Shown here piece by piece: positions 28,147 through 39,154 of a DNA stretch of 64,000 nucleotides. Made by a program: the position numbers and the translations under genes. Origin of the DNA: Oscillospiraceae bacterium NTUH-002-81 (GTDB lineage Bacteria; Bacillota; Clostridia; Lachnospirales; Lachnospiraceae); NCBI GenBank assembly GCA_032620915.1, contig CP136052.1, positions 3,542,001 through 3,606,000 on the forward strand, read 5' to 3'. The notes under the pieces are model-generated. The model had not been told where the DNA came from and did no database searches. It saw nothing but the letters and a program-made list of their open reading frames with translations. Positions within the stretch are counted from its first letter, which is position 1. Each line of letters starts with the position of its first letter.

Positions 28147-29095
28147 TTACTCCTGCAAAGCTTTCTTTTTGCGTTTTTCTTTGATATGCTCTTTTCGCTC
28201 CCGGATGCCTTCCGCTTCCTCGGAGCTCACCAGTTTTAGCGTCTTCACGGCAAATACCTTACCGTTTTCGGCCTTTTTCAGGCGGATTTTTCCTTTCAGA
28301 TACCCATGCTCCTCACAGCAGGACACGCTGTAATACAGCCTGCTGCCGCCGGAAAACCACCGCAGCTTCTTTTTCGCCGGATTCCCCACACAGGTAACAG
28401 CGGGTGCTCAACACCTCCCGGTCCTTCATGGCCCGTTCTTTTGTCGCAAACTCCCGGGAAATATACTTGCTGTATGTGTCGAATACCACGTAAACCTCTT
28501 CCTTACGGTTCTTCGGCGTCCGATAATAGTCAATGGAATAATTTTTCAGAACGGCCCGGGGCAGCCCCTCCAGGATCAGCGCCGTGTAGTAGGCGTCGCT
28601 CTTTGCCCGGTGGAACGCCTCGTCCTTGTCAAATTTCAGATAGTCGATGGCATATTCCAGACTTCTGCGGCTCTTACGATCCTCGTAGGCAATGGAAAAC
28701 AGCTTCTGCACATCATAATACACCAGCGGATAGCCCAGATGCCCGTCGATATCGTAATATTTCATGTTCCGCTGCAGCTCGGTGAGATCCATCATGCCCC
28801 AGGTGCAGAACCGGTAATCGCTGCCGCACCAGTCAAAAAACCGCCGGATCACATCCGGGAACGCGCCGCCGTGGGACAGCTGCTCCATATCCAGATGAAT
28901 GAGCTCCTGGGTGATGCGGTGCATCTGCCGGTAAATCCGGGGCGCAATGATCTCGCTGAACTCGCTCACGATCTCAAAATCCGCATTTAATTTGATGGCG
29001 CCGATCTCCACGATCTCAAAGGGCACTGCCTTATTCTCCGTTCCCTTGCCGTTGGGACTTTGGTTCCATTCCAGATCCAGTACAATATAATCCAT
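28147..29095 (-). pseudogene. DEDDh 3'-5' exonuclease family protein, frameshifted near C-terminus
   Basis: Starts MDYIVLDLEWNQSP, the ExoI motif with the catalytic acidic residues, followed by FEIVEIGAIKLN. The ExoIII-like HRAKSDAYYTALIL carries His and Asp. After STRCYLCG the frame breaks; removing one C from the four at 28384-28387 joins it to NPAKKKLRWFSGG and a basic tail ending at 28147. As written the N-terminal frame stops at 28313 with a nonsense tail. The CxxC in the restored protein could bind metal. It is probably a DNA or RNA exonuclease; the substrate is unknown. Confidence 0.78.
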
Positions 29096-29287
29096 CGATC
29101 ACGCAGCCTCCCCTTCTCTCATGCTTTCCGGCAGGATTCTTCCGGGTGATCTCTCCCGTTTCCTGATTATATTAACGTAACCCCACGCGCTTGTAAAGGA
29201 TATTTTTTCTGCATCGTGTCTTTTTATCGACACACTTCTCTTTCCCTTTTATTTTCTTTGTTCTATCCTGTTTTATAGAGAAAACAC

Positions 29288-29664
29288 GTGGGGGAAAACG
29301 ATGAAAAAATCATTTATCAGGATTACATCAACTGCTATGACTGCTGGGTTCGCGCATCCTTTATCCCCGCAGCCTGGGACGCCGAAGGAAACCTGACCCA
29401 TGTCATGCTCACCGACGAGGGCGCCCGGGCGGAAACCGCCGCCAACGGCAAAGAAGCTGTGGACGCATTCGCCCACAGCTCCCCGCAATATTACGATGTA
29501 ATTTTGATGGACATGATGATGCCCGTACCATCCCGATTCTTGCCCTCACCGCCAATGCCTTTTCTGATGACATCAGCAAATGCCGGGCCGCCGGAATGAA
29601 CGCACACCTTTCCAAACCGTTAAATATGAAAACCGTGACGAAGGTCATTCGCCGGTTCACCTGA
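29288..29664 (+). pseudogene. Internally deleted remnant of a hybrid histidine kinase (receiver domain)
   Basis: The first part has a PAS-like fragment (YINCYDCWVRASFIPAAW) fused to ETAANGKEAVDAF and YDVILMDMMMP, the receiver segment around the phosphorylated Asp. It then jumps frame into RTIPILALTANAFSDDISK and GMNAHLSKPLNM, the receiver end, stopping at 29664. The kinase core and part of the receiver are missing, so it is non-functional debris. It sits convergent to the symporter gene. Confidence 0.7.
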
Positions 29665-29669
29665 CATTT

Positions 29670-31068
29670 TTACATGGAAATCCATCCAAACGCATTTGCC
29701 ACCGAGCTCACAAAGATGATGGCTGCAAAGATCGGACAGAGATACTGGATCATAAAATAGAAGACCCGTTTCCGTTTAAACCTGCTCTCCCCATGCAGTA
29801 CTTCCTCCTCGACCCGTTTCATCCCGATGACACGGGATACAAGCAGACAGGTGGCAATGGCTGCGATGGGCATCATTACCGAGTTGGTGAGGAAATCAAA
29901 GAAATCCAGGAACTGCATGCCAATGATCGTCACCCCGGCCAACGGCCCGTATCCCAGAGAAGAAAGGGTGCCCAGCGCCAGCATGATGATCCCCACCACC
30001 AGCGTAGCTTTCTTACGTCCCCATTTCAGTTCATCCTGAAAAGTAGATACCGCACTTTCTGTCAACGCAATAGAGCTGGTCAGTGCCGCACACAGCACCA
30101 GCACAAAAAACAGAACACCAATAATCGTACCCATGCCCATGCTCTCGAACACCTTCGGGATCGTGATAAACATGAGAGAAGGGCCTGCATTCAACGTATT
30201 CGGATCTCCGCCGGAGAAGGCAAATACCGCCGGAATGATCATCAGTCCGGCCATGATCGCAATGGCCGTATCAAAAATCTCCACACTCGTGGTCGATTCC
30301 TCAATCGAAATATCTTTTTTCATATAAGAACCAAAGGTCACCAGAATGCCCATGGCGATAGACAGGGAATAAAACATCTGGCCCATGGCAGACACCACCG
30401 TCATCCAGGAGAAATGCTCCAGATTCGGCACCAGGAAATACTTCACACCCGTCAGCGCCCCCGGTCTGGTAATGGAATAAACCGCAATAACGATGGACAG
30501 TACCACCAGGACGGGCATCATCACTTTGGATACCCGCTCCACGCCATTCTGCACACCGGCATAGATGACCAGCACCGTCAGCAGCGAAAACACCACAAAA
30601 CAGAGCTCTGCCGATACGCCGTTGGAAATAAAAGAAGAAAAATAACCGTCCGAAGCTAGCGTGCTGCTCTGTCCCTTCACGTATTCCATCAGATATTTGA
30701 TGACCCAGCCGCCGATTACCGAATAGTACGGCACGATCAGCAGCGGGATGATGGCATTGATCCAGCCGCCGAAACACAGCCAGCCCGATTTTTTTCCCAG
30801 GTTTCGCAAACGCCCCGAAGGCGCCCACCGGGCTTTTGCCCGTCATACGGCCCAGCGCCGTCTCCGCTACGATCATGGAATATCCAAAGGTCAGTGCCAG
30901 AACAACGTACACCAGCAGGAAAATACCGCCGCCGTATTTCGCTGCCAGATAGGGGAATCTCCAGATATTCCCAAGTCCTACCGAAGCCCCTGCCGCAGAC
31001 AGTACAAATCCCAGCTTGCCGGAAAACGTGCTTCTGTTCGTGTGAAGTTGTCCGTGATGTGTCTCCAT
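29670..31068 (-). pseudogene. Sodium:neurotransmitter symporter family (SNF) transporter, frameshifted
   Basis: About 465 residues when repaired, the usual length for bacterial LeuT-type Na+-coupled amino-acid transporters. The N-terminal FSGKLGFVLSAAGASVGLGNIWRFPY is the diagnostic first helix with Na+ and substrate contacts. The break is in the seven T at 30789-30795: with six, AFAKPGKK runs into SGWLCFGGWINA. GGGAGAG lies before the ATG at 31068. Likely an importer of an amino acid such as tryptophan, tyrosine or branched-chain residues. Confidence 0.85.
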
Positions 31069-31309
31069 AATTCTATTCTCTCCCAATACAAGATTTGGGT
31101 AATCATTCAGCCACATACCCGGCAGACAGATACTGTGCGCACACAGGAATCCAGATGCATTGATGCATGGCTGAACAATTACCCTTTATGACTACTAGAG
31201 TACCAAAAAACGCGAAAAATAGCAACCATCAAAAAGTACAGGCTTCCCACCGGCCTTAAAATACGGTACACTGATACTGTTTGTATGAATGGAAAGGGGT
31301 ATACGATAA

Positions 31310-32863
31310 ATGAGTATTTTAAATGTTGAACACCTGTCCCACGGCTTCGGCGACCGTGCGATTTTCCACGACGTGTCCTTCCGCCTGCTGAAAGGGGAGC
31401 ACATCGGGCTCATCGGCGCCAACGGCGAGGGAAAGTCCACCTTCATGAATATCGTCACCGGAAAACTGATGCCCGACGAGGGCAAGATCGAATGGGCGAA
31501 AAACGTCCGGGCCGGATACCTGGATCAGCACGCCGTGCTGCAGAAGGGCATGACCATCCGCGACGTGCTGAAATCCGCCTTTTCCTGGCTTTTTGAGATG
31601 GAAGAACGGATGAACACCCTGTTTGAACAGATGGGGGAGGCCACCCCCGAGGAAATGGAGGCCATGATGGAGGAGACCGGCACGATCCAGGATCTGCTGA
31701 CCATGCACGACTTCTATATCATTGATGCCAAAATCGAGGAAATCGGCCGGGCGCTGGGCCTTGCCGACATCGGTCTGGACAAGGATGTCACCGACTTAAG
31801 CGGCGGCCAGCGTACCAAGGTGCTGCTGGGCAAGCTCCTGCTGGAAAAGCCGGACATTCTGCTGCTGGACGAGCCCACCAACTACCTGGATGAGCAGCAC
31901 ATCGAGTGGCTGAAACGCTACCTGAACGAGTATGAGAATGCGTTTATCCTCATTTCCCACGACATCCCGTTCCTGAACAGCGTCATCAACCTGATCTATC
32001 ATATGGAAAATCAGTCCCTCACCCGCTACGTGGGCGACTACGACCATTTCCAGGAGGTTTACGCCGTGCAGAAAGCCCAGCTGGAGGCAGCTTACAAACG
32101 CCAGCAGCAGGAAATCAGCGAATTGCAGGATTTCGTTGCCCGCAACAAAGCCCGGGTATCCACCCGAAACATGGCCATGTCCCGGCAGAAAAAGCTGGAT
32201 AAAATGGAAAAAATCGAGCTGGCCGCCGAGCGTCCCAAGCCGGAATTCCACTTCCAGGAAGCCCGGGCCGCCGGGAAAATCCTTTTCGAAACGAAGGATC
32301 TGGTCATCGGTTATGACGAACCGCTGTCCCGCCCCTTAAATCTCTCCATGGAGCGCGGCCAGAAGATTGCCCTTGTGGGCGCCAACGGCATCGGCAAAAC
32401 CACTCTGCTCAAGAGCATTCTCGGCCTCATCCCGCCCCTGTCCGGTCAGGCACAGCTGGGTGACTACCTGTACATCGGCTACTTCGAACAGGAAATGGCA
32501 CCGGGAAATACCACCACCTGCATCGAAGAGCTGTGGAAGGAATTCCCCTCCTACACCCAGTACCAGATCCGCTCCGCCCTGGCAAAGTGCGGCCTCACCA
32601 CCAAGCACATCGAGAGCCAGGTGCGCGTCTTAAGCGGCGGCGAGCAGGCCAAGGTCCGGCTGTGCAAGCTCATCAACCGGGAGACCAACCTCCTGCTGCT
32701 GGACGAGCCCACCAACCACCTGGACGTGGACGCCAAAGACGAGCTGAAACGGGCACTGAAGGACTACAGGGGAAGTATCCTGCTCATCTGCCATGAACCT
32801 GAGTTCTATCAGGATGTGGTATCTGAGGTGTGGCACTGCGAGGACTGGTCGCTGAAGATTTAA
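31310..32863 (+). CDS. ABC-F family ATP-binding protein
   Basis: A 517-residue soluble protein with two ABC domains and no membrane segments. Walker A motifs GANGEGKST (about 37-45) and GANGIGKTT, signatures DLSGGQRTK and LSGGEQAKV, and Walker B motifs LLLDEPTNYLD and LLLDEPTNHLD are all present. A charged linker of about 80 residues (the P-site tRNA interaction motif of ABC-F proteins) links them. The family acts on ribosomes, in translation-stall rescue or antibiotic protection. It is divergent from the symporter gene. The subfamily is not assigned; resistance is not implied. Confidence 0.92.
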   Translation: MSILNVEHLSHGFGDRAIFHDVSFRLLKGEHIGLIGANGEGKSTFMNIVTGKLMPDEGKIEWAKNVRAGYLDQHAVLQKGMTIRDVLKSAFSWLFEMEERMNTLFEQMGEATPEEMEAMMEETGTIQDLLTMHDFYIIDAKIEEIGRALGLADIGLDKDVTDLSGGQRTKVLLGKLLLEKPDILLLDEPTNYLDEQHIEWLKRYLNEYENAFILISHDIPFLNSVINLIYHMENQSLTRYVGDYDHFQEVYAVQKAQLEAAYKRQQQEISELQDFVARNKARVSTRNMAMSRQKKLDKMEKIELAAERPKPEFHFQEARAAGKILFETKDLVIGYDEPLSRPLNLSMERGQKIALVGANGIGKTTLLKSILGLIPPLSGQAQLGDYLYIGYFEQEMAPGNTTTCIEELWKEFPSYTQYQIRSALAKCGLTTKHIESQVRVLSGGEQAKVRLCKLINRETNLLLLDEPTNHLDVDAKDELKRALKDYRGSILLICHEPEFYQDVVSEVWHCEDWSLKI

Positions 32864-32879
32864 AATTTACAAAGATATT

Positions 32880-32916
32880 CTCGGCAGATTTGGCGTGACA
32901 GTACGAATCTGCCGAG
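32880..32916 (+). terminator. Terminator hairpin after the ABC-F gene
   Basis: CTCGGCAGATT and AATCTGCCGAG form an 11-bp stem followed by a T-rich stretch. Confidence 0.75.
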
Positions 32917-33002
32917 ATTCTTATTGCTTTTAAAGCATATAGATTGCCAAATCAACTAAAATCATGTATGGTATTTGTAAAAATAAACGGGAGGAATTTT
33001 CT

Positions 33003-33521
33003 ATGAAGACACTGATCGTGATCGATATGCAGAAAGATTTCATCGACGGCTCTCTGGGAACGAAAGAGGCACAGGCCATCGTCCCGAATGTTGCCGCCAA
33101 AATAAAAGAATATGAGAAAAACGGAGATGAGATCATTTTCACCCGGGACACCCATGGGGAAGATTATCTGGATACCCCGGAAGGCCGGAAGCTGCCTGTG
33201 AAGCACTGCATCAGGGGCACCGACGGCTGGCAGATCGCCGACGGCCTGATGGTAAGCGGCGCTGTCTGTATCGACAAGCCCACCTTCGGCTGGACGCATT
33301 GGAATGAACGCCATTTCGACGAAATTGAGCTGGTGGGACTGTGCACAGATATCTGCGTTGTCTCCAACGCCCTGATCCTGAAAGCACAGTTCCCGGAAGT
33401 ACCCATCACTGTGGATGCAGCCTGCTGTGCCGGTGTCACCCCGGAAAGCCACCAGGCAGCCCTTACCACCATGAAAATGTGCCAGATTGATGTCATTCAT
33501 GACCAAACAAACGCACGCTGA
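33003..33521 (+). CDS. Isochorismatase-family cysteine hydrolase (nicotinamidase-like)
   Basis: A 172-residue alpha/beta hydrolase. The catalytic Asp is in LIVIDMQKDF, a Lys lies in GRKLPVKHCIRG, and the nucleophile is the Cys of VGLCTDICVVSNAL. The architecture matches nicotinamidase PncA and related small amidases. It shows FTRDTHGEDYLDTPEGRKLP, where PncA usually has metal-binding His. GGGAGG lies before the ATG at 33003. Nicotinamide is a likely but unproven substrate. Confidence 0.85.
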   Translation: MKTLIVIDMQKDFIDGSLGTKEAQAIVPNVAAKIKEYEKNGDEIIFTRDTHGEDYLDTPEGRKLPVKHCIRGTDGWQIADGLMVSGAVCIDKPTFGWTHWNERHFDEIELVGLCTDICVVSNALILKAQFPEVPITVDAACCAGVTPESHQAALTTMKMCQIDVIHDQTNAR

Positions 33522-33570
33522 TAGTGTTGTATTCTTCGGCCATTGTCGGTGCGTAGGCATTCGGTTGCGT

Positions 33571-34716
33571 TTAGCACCCAAACAGTTCTGCTGTCTTTTC
33601 CATCCGCTCTGCGATGGGCACACCGAAGGGACACCGCTCTTCACAGGCATGACATCCGATGCACTCGGAGGCTTTGTGCTCCAGCAGTTCATAGTGGGAT
33701 CTGACACCCGCCGGTACTTCCGGCTGCATGGTGGCCAGATCGTAGAATTTGTTGATCATGGCGATATCCAGGTTTGCCATGCAGGGCTTACAGTGGCCGC
33801 AGTAGGTACACTCGCCCCGGTAGGAATGGAAGGGCGCGTTGGCCAGCACGGAAGCATAGTCCTTCTCTTCCGCAGAGGCGGTCTCGTATGCCAGCGCCGC
33901 ATCTACCTGGGCTTTGGTGTCGTAGCCGCACTCGATGGAACAGACTGCGGGTCTGGTGAGGGCATAGTGGATGCACTGCACCGGAGACAGGCTGACGCCA
34001 AAAGGCGAACGTCTGGCATCAAAGAGGCGACCGCCGGCGAAGCCTTTCATGACGGTGATCCCAATGTCATTTTCCTCGCATAATTTGTACAGATACGCCC
34101 GCTCTTCATCAATGCCTTTGAATTTTTCATCGAAGGTTTCTGCAAATAACGTCTCAATGTTATCACTGCCCGGCAGCATGTCGAAGGCCGGGTTGATGCT
34201 GAACAGGATCATTTCCACATACCCGCACTGGGCCGCCTTGATGGCAACCTTGGGGTTGTGGGAGCTCATGCCGATATGACGGATGATGCCCTTTTCCTTT
34301 AATTCCATGACGTAGTCCATGTAATCGGAGTGTTGGATCTGCTCCCACTCTTCCTCCGAATCCACGTAGTGGATCATGCCAATGTCGATATAGTCGGTCT
34401 GCAGCCGTTTCAGCAGATCCTCGAAGGTAGGGCGCACGTAGCGCATGTCCCGCGTCCGGTAATACTGCTCATCCTTCCAGGTAGCGCCGATATGGCCCTG
34501 GATGTACCACTGTTCCCGGTTTTCCTTGATGCCCTCACCGATGATATTTCTGGATTTCGGATCTGGCATCCAGCAGTCCAGAGTATTGATCCCTTTCGAT
34601 GACGCATAACGGATCAGCTCCACGCCCTCCGCTTCGGGGTGACGTTCCAGCCATTCCCCGCCAAAACCAATTTCACTGACCTGCAGGCCAGTTTTTCCCA
34701 ATCTTCTCGTTTTCAT
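33571..34716 (-). CDS. Aldo/keto reductase with C-terminal 4Fe-4S ferredoxin domain
   Basis: A 381-residue protein. The N-terminal two thirds are an AKR TIM barrel (LGKTGLQVSEIGFGGEW, with TDYIDIGMIHYVD and MSSHNPKVAIKA). The C-terminus has Cys clusters in CTYCGHCKPC and CIGCHACEERCPFGVP that should bind iron-sulfur clusters. Such fusions are common in anaerobes, where electrons may come from ferredoxin. GGGAG precedes the ATG. Substrate unknown. Confidence 0.9.
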   Translation of the reverse strand: MKTRRLGKTGLQVSEIGFGGEWLERHPEAEGVELIRYASSKGINTLDCWMPDPKSRNIIGEGIKENREQWYIQGHIGATWKDEQYYRTRDMRYVRPTFEDLLKRLQTDYIDIGMIHYVDSEEEWEQIQHSDYMDYVMELKEKGIIRHIGMSSHNPKVAIKAAQCGYVEMILFSINPAFDMLPGSDNIETLFAETFDEKFKGIDEERAYLYKLCEENDIGITVMKGFAGGRLFDARRSPFGVSLSPVQCIHYALTRPAVCSIECGYDTKAQVDAALAYETASAEEKDYASVLANAPFHSYRGECTYCGHCKPCMANLDIAMINKFYDLATMQPEVPAGVRSHYELLEHKASECIGCHACEERCPFGVPIAERMEKTAELFGC

Positions 34717-34794
34717 AATTTCTCCCTTTTTCTGGCCATATACAGTCCCCTTACTACATACGGCTCTCTTCCTATAAAGATACGCTAAACTTAT

Positions 34795-35652
34795 TTATAT
34801 TTTCTCGATAAACAATACCCCCAGCGTTCCCGGCCCGCAGTGGCTGGACACGACGCACCCGGCCCTTGTGATAAGAATCTCCTGAAAAACATGCAGGTCT
34901 TCCAGGTACTGCCGCACGTCCGCAACGATCTGGGGATCACACCCGGAATGGGTGATGAATACCCGGTCGGGTTTCGCCGCTTTCAGGTCACTTTCCATAT
35001 CTTTCGTATAGGACATGATGACAGACGCGATTTTACCACGGTATTTCTTCGACGCATCCATGGCGCCGTCCTTCACAACGATCTTCGGATGCAGCTTCAG
35101 CACGCCCCCTGCCATGGCTGCCAGCGCACTGCAGCGGCCGCCCCGGCGCAGATACACCAGCGTATCTGTGACAAAGCTTGCCCGTACCCGGGGCCGAAGC
35201 GCTTCGATGGCCTCCCGGATCTCTTCCGCCGTTTTGCCCTGCTGCGCAAGAATGGCAGCTTCCACCACCAGATGCCCGATACCGGTGGAAAGATTCTGGG
35301 AATCAATGACGGTCACCAGATGCTCTGCCTCCAGTTCCTGTGCCGCCAGACGCATGGCATTGCCGGAGCTTGACATAGAATCTGAAATACTGAAGCAGAC
35401 AACCTCTCTGCCGGCTTCCACAAAGGGGCGCATCAGTTCCATCGCCTCTTCCATAGACGGCGCGGAGGTCTTTGGCGTAGTGTTGTTCTCATCTGACCAT
35501 CTGTAGATGTCCTCCGGCGTAATATCCACCCCATCTTTATATTCCTTTTCCCCCAGAAGTACATGAAGCGGCAAAATAGAAATATCATATCTGTCGATCA
35601 ATTCTCCGGACAAATCACATGTGCTGTCAGAAATAATTTTCACATATTCCAT
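34795..35652 (-). CDS. DegV family fatty-acid-binding protein
   Basis: A 285-residue protein with the DegV opening VKIISDSTCDLSGELI and the SISDSMSSSGNAM loop. DegV/FakB proteins bind a fatty acid for phosphorylation by FakA, but no fakA homologue is in this window. Two starts are possible: 35652, used here because homology begins there, or an in-frame one at 35742 abutting the MATE stop. It follows the MATE gene on the same strand. Confidence 0.88.
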   Translation of the reverse strand: MEYVKIISDSTCDLSGELIDRYDISILPLHVLLGEKEYKDGVDITPEDIYRWSDENNTTPKTSAPSMEEAMELMRPFVEAGREVVCFSISDSMSSSGNAMRLAAQELEAEHLVTVIDSQNLSTGIGHLVVEAAILAQQGKTAEEIREAIEALRPRVRASFVTDTLVYLRRGGRCSALAAMAGGVLKLHPKIVVKDGAMDASKKYRGKIASVIMSYTKDMESDLKAAKPDRVFITHSGCDPQIVADVRQYLEDLHVFQEILITRAGCVVSSHCGPGTLGVLFIEKI

Positions 35653-35742
35653 ATGCGTCCCAACCTTTCTTTTTTCAATATTTTCCTGCGTCAAAATACA
35701 GCCATCCTTTTTCTTCGTCATGCACAGACCAGTTGATGCCAT

Positions 35743-37071
35743 TCATCTGCCATAATTACGGTAGCTTCTGACCAGCAGCGGCAGCTCCGCAATGAGCATG
35801 CCGATCCACCCGACCAGATAGGAAATCGGCAGCGCCTCGATCTGCAGAGAAAACACAAACACCAGGATCACAGCTGCGATCACCCGCACGCCCATGTTCA
35901 CAAAGCTGCTGATCAGCGTCACCTTCAGATCTCCGATGCCCCGGAAATATCCCTGAATGCCGTTGGTGATGGCGGGCAGCAGATACATGAACGAGATCAG
36001 CCGCAGATAAGTGGCGCCGTGCCCGCACACCTCCGCATCGCTGGAAAACAGGCGCATCAGCGGATCCGCCAGCAGGAAGCAGACGATAAAGATAAAAATG
36101 CCATATACCACTTCAATGCGGATGCCGCACCGAAATGCCTCCTTCAGACGATCCTTCTTCCCGGCCCCTTTGTTCTGCGCCATCAGCGCCGTCATGGCAT
36201 GGCCGATATTCTGCTCCGGCGTATAGGCAAAATCGTCGATCCGGTTGACCACGGCAAAAGCCGCCGCAATGGAGACACCCATGGAGTTGACGATGGCCTG
36301 GATACCCAGTTTTCCCAACTGCACTGTGGCCTGCTGCATGGCAGACGCCCAGCCATAGGCAATCGTCTTTCCCAGCTGTGCCCGGTCAAATACAAGCCAT
36401 TTTCTGCCCAGCTGCAGAACCGGCACCTTCTTCTGAATATAAATGATACAGAGCAGACAGGACAGTGCCTCGCTGAGCACCGTGGAAATGGCGCAGCCCT
36501 CGCTGCCCATGTGCAGATACAGTACAAAGAACAGATCGCCCACAATGTTGACCACCGCACTGGTGATGAGAAAATAGAGCGGCGACTGGCTGTCCCCCAG
36601 GGCACGCAAGGTACTTGCAAAAAAATTATACATAAACGTAAACAGAAGCCCGGCAAAAATGATCCGCATATAGTGCATGGTCATCTGCAGAATGGAGGCA
36701 TCCACCTGCATCAGAAGCAGGATCGGATGCGCAAACACGATACAAAACACCGATAAGAACACCGAAAACACCACACCGGACAGCATGGACGTGCTGATCT
36801 GCCGGTGCAGAAGGTCATAATCTTTGGCGCCAAACTGATTCCCCATGAGAATACTGGCCCCCATGCAGAGGCCGTTTAAAAACAGGATAAACAGTGTCGC
36901 AATGGGATTGCAGATACCGACCGCCGCCAGTGCCTCCTTACCCACATACCGGCCGACGATCACACTGTCCACCGCATTATAGGTCAGCTGAAAAATATTT
37001 CCCAGCACCAGCGGTATCGTAAAACGCACCAGCTGCGGCATAATTTTCCCGGTTGTCAGATCTCTTTCCAT
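35743..37071 (-). CDS. MATE family efflux transporter
   Basis: A 442-residue multidrug/metabolite efflux protein with about twelve helices. RFTIPLVLGNIFQLTYNAVDSVIVGRYVG is typical of the NorM/DinF side of the family and differs clearly from the MATE at 6364-7809. AGGAG lies six bases before the ATG. It is probably cotranscribed with degV. Confidence 0.9.
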   Translation of the reverse strand: MERDLTTGKIMPQLVRFTIPLVLGNIFQLTYNAVDSVIVGRYVGKEALAAVGICNPIATLFILFLNGLCMGASILMGNQFGAKDYDLLHRQISTSMLSGVVFSVFLSVFCIVFAHPILLLMQVDASILQMTMHYMRIIFAGLLFTFMYNFFASTLRALGDSQSPLYFLITSAVVNIVGDLFFVLYLHMGSEGCAISTVLSEALSCLLCIIYIQKKVPVLQLGRKWLVFDRAQLGKTIAYGWASAMQQATVQLGKLGIQAIVNSMGVSIAAAFAVVNRIDDFAYTPEQNIGHAMTALMAQNKGAGKKDRLKEAFRCGIRIEVVYGIFIFIVCFLLADPLMRLFSSDAEVCGHGATYLRLISFMYLLPAITNGIQGYFRGIGDLKVTLISSFVNMGVRVIAAVILVFVFSLQIEALPISYLVGWIGMLIAELPLLVRSYRNYGR

Positions 37072-37099
37072 ATAAACTCCTCTTTTTTGTGCCTATCCT

Positions 37100-37973
37100 T
37101 TACGGTTTTGGCTGATACCGCATATTGGATACATGATAAACCGTAATAAACGCTTTCGGATCCTTCTGATTGATAAATTTCATCAGCTTCTGATATTCGC
37201 TCTTATCCACGATGGTGATGATCTCGTTATGTTTTTTCCAAATTATACGCACCGATCGCTTCATACACGGTAGCGCCGCTGTGCAGGTCATGGATGATAA
37301 ACTGCCGCAGCTCCTCCTCTTTTTCCGTGATGATACAGACGCGCCGCTTGATGTTGTTGTCAAAAATAAAATGATCCAGCACCATGCCATTAAAATATGT
37401 ACCGAGAATACTCAGTACCACGGTTTTCTTGTCGTACACCAGTGCCGCAGAAAGCGCCACACACATGCCCGAAAGGGACATGGCTTTTCCCAGCTCCATA
37501 TGCAGATATTTATTCATGATCTTCGCCACAATATCCAGGCCGCCGGAGGACGCATTCCGGTTAAACAAAATGCTCAGGCCCACGCTGACCACCAGAATAT
37601 AGCAGAGCACATCCAGCTCCTGACTGTCTGTCATGGAACCAAAATCGGGGAATACCTTTTCAAAAAGCCCCAGGAACAACGGCAGCATGATACTTGTATA
37701 CACCGTTTTCACGCCAAATTCTCTGCCGCACGTCACAAAACCGATGAGCAGCAGCACCACATTCAGGATCATCGTGATGGCCGACAGCGGCAGCGGTACA
37801 AAGTTGGACAGCACAATGCCCAGACCCGAAATGCTGCTTACCGACGTATGGCTCGGCACCAGGAAAAAATACACCGCCGCCGCAATGATCGCCACCGCGA
37901 CGGTCAGAATGACGGTTTCCTTTATGATCTCTATCGCATGCAAATCCTTTTTCACGACTTCATAAACCTCCAT
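37100..37973 (-). pseudogene. YitT family membrane protein (DUF161/DUF2179), frameshifted
   Basis: The N-terminal part has five to six hydrophobic helices with the NRNASSGGLDIVAKI loop characteristic of YitT proteins. The C-terminal DUF2179 domain begins VCIITEKEEELRQFI and is broken after GAYNLEK. Dropping one T from the six at 37232-37237 restores HNEIITIVDKSEYQKLMKFI to the end at 37100. The ATG at 37973 abuts a terminator-like hairpin and has no ribosome-binding site; GTG at 37955 with GGAGG eleven bases upstream is a better start. Function unknown in the family; a ligand-binding or transport role is assumed. Confidence 0.8.
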
Positions 37974-38045
37974 AAAAAATGACGGGTGTCTTACCCGCCG
38001 TTTGGTGGGCCCAGGTCTTCCGGCCAGCCCAAAGATGCGATCATA
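37974..38045 (-). promoter_or_regulatory. Structured leader with terminator hairpin before the yitT-type gene
   Basis: The minus-strand leader folds into GATGCG/CGCATC, then a TTTGG/CCAAA-closed arm, then GGCGGGT/ACCCGTC followed by a T-run (37974-37980) directly at the gene start. No intact gene lies upstream that would need a terminator here. It resembles a riboswitch or attenuator, but I do not recognise the class. Confidence 0.45.
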
Positions 38046-38229
38046 CGCATCTGTATTGCACGAAAATACTAGCATAAATCAATATTTTTTTCAAGTGGGG
38101 GATGTTTATTGACACTCATCCTCATTCAGCTGACTATACAAAAATTCTGTAAGCACATACTTTTACGCAAAGAAAAACAGCAGGTTGTTGGCCTGCTATT
38201 AATTAACAACTTTTGTTTTATCATTTAAG

Positions 38230-39090
38230 TCACTTCTGGAGCTGCTTTGTAATATAAGTTCTGGATGATCCATGGATATCAAGCGCATTTAAAGCCTGCT
38301 CCAATGTAAGCTGTAAATTTTCCATAAGTTTTTTACTTTTGTCACATCTCGTTCATCCGCATATTCTTTTGCATATTCTTTTACTGATTCTTTTACTGAT
38401 TCACACATAATTTCACGGTCTCCGCTTCGCTCCGGTCGGTTCTAACCGGATGTCCACCGGACATCCAGAACCCTTCCTCAGTTTCCTTGAAATGTTTTAC
38501 CCCATCAGCCAATGCCTTATAATGCATATCCTCTGATTCCTTTTGGTGAAAGTCTTCTATAAGCTGAGCAATCTCACCTTCGCCCTTGTAACTACCATTC
38601 ACATATATAATATGCGAACCGTCCTCAAAAAGTTTTCCAGTCTCCCTGACATATCGGTCAATATGATATATCGGTAATCCTTCCTTGAATTTATCTTTTT
38701 TATAGATAAAAATCACGTAGGAATCCTTGAGTTCTTTAAAATCCTGACTTACTTTCAACATTCTGGCATCAACCATACTGCTATGGAATCTTGCACGTTC
38801 CACAGCTGCACCCTTTACATCGCCCTGAACTTCTATATCAATCTCTTTCCCATGAGAGTCTATTGCATGTACATCCAGAGTAATATTACGGCCATCTACC
38901 AGAGGATTCTTCAACTCATCCTGTCCATCCACCCTGATTACCTTAATGTCTTCTCCAAGAATAATGCGAAGTATAAGCTCTGTCGCTTCTATATTTTTAT
39001 CAAACACATGACTCATCAGATCATCATCAAAAAGAGTCATATCATCAACGAGTTTATTTACCCGTTTCTGCTGGTTTTCATCGTAGCACG
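38230..39090 (-). pseudogene. PD-(D/E)XK nuclease-family transposase (Rpn-like), degraded
   Basis: The readable part, MTLFDDDLMSHVFDKN to about 38393, has the Rpn/transposase_31-type core with ITLDVHAID and IDIEVQG (the D..ExQ catalytic acid pattern). N-terminal codons (NQQKRVNKLVDD) continue upstream without a start. Downstream, two more frame changes are needed to read the tail MCESVKESVKEYAKEYADE and MENLQLTLEQALNALDIHG to a stop at 38230. With several lesions, some needing base loss rather than gain, this is a genuine relic. It marks the start of the AT-rich mosaic region. Confidence 0.72.
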
Positions 39091-39154
39091 AATTTACCTG
39101 ACTTACAAATTAAATTTACATAAGATAGGTTTATCTATCGGTCTGAATAGTGAC

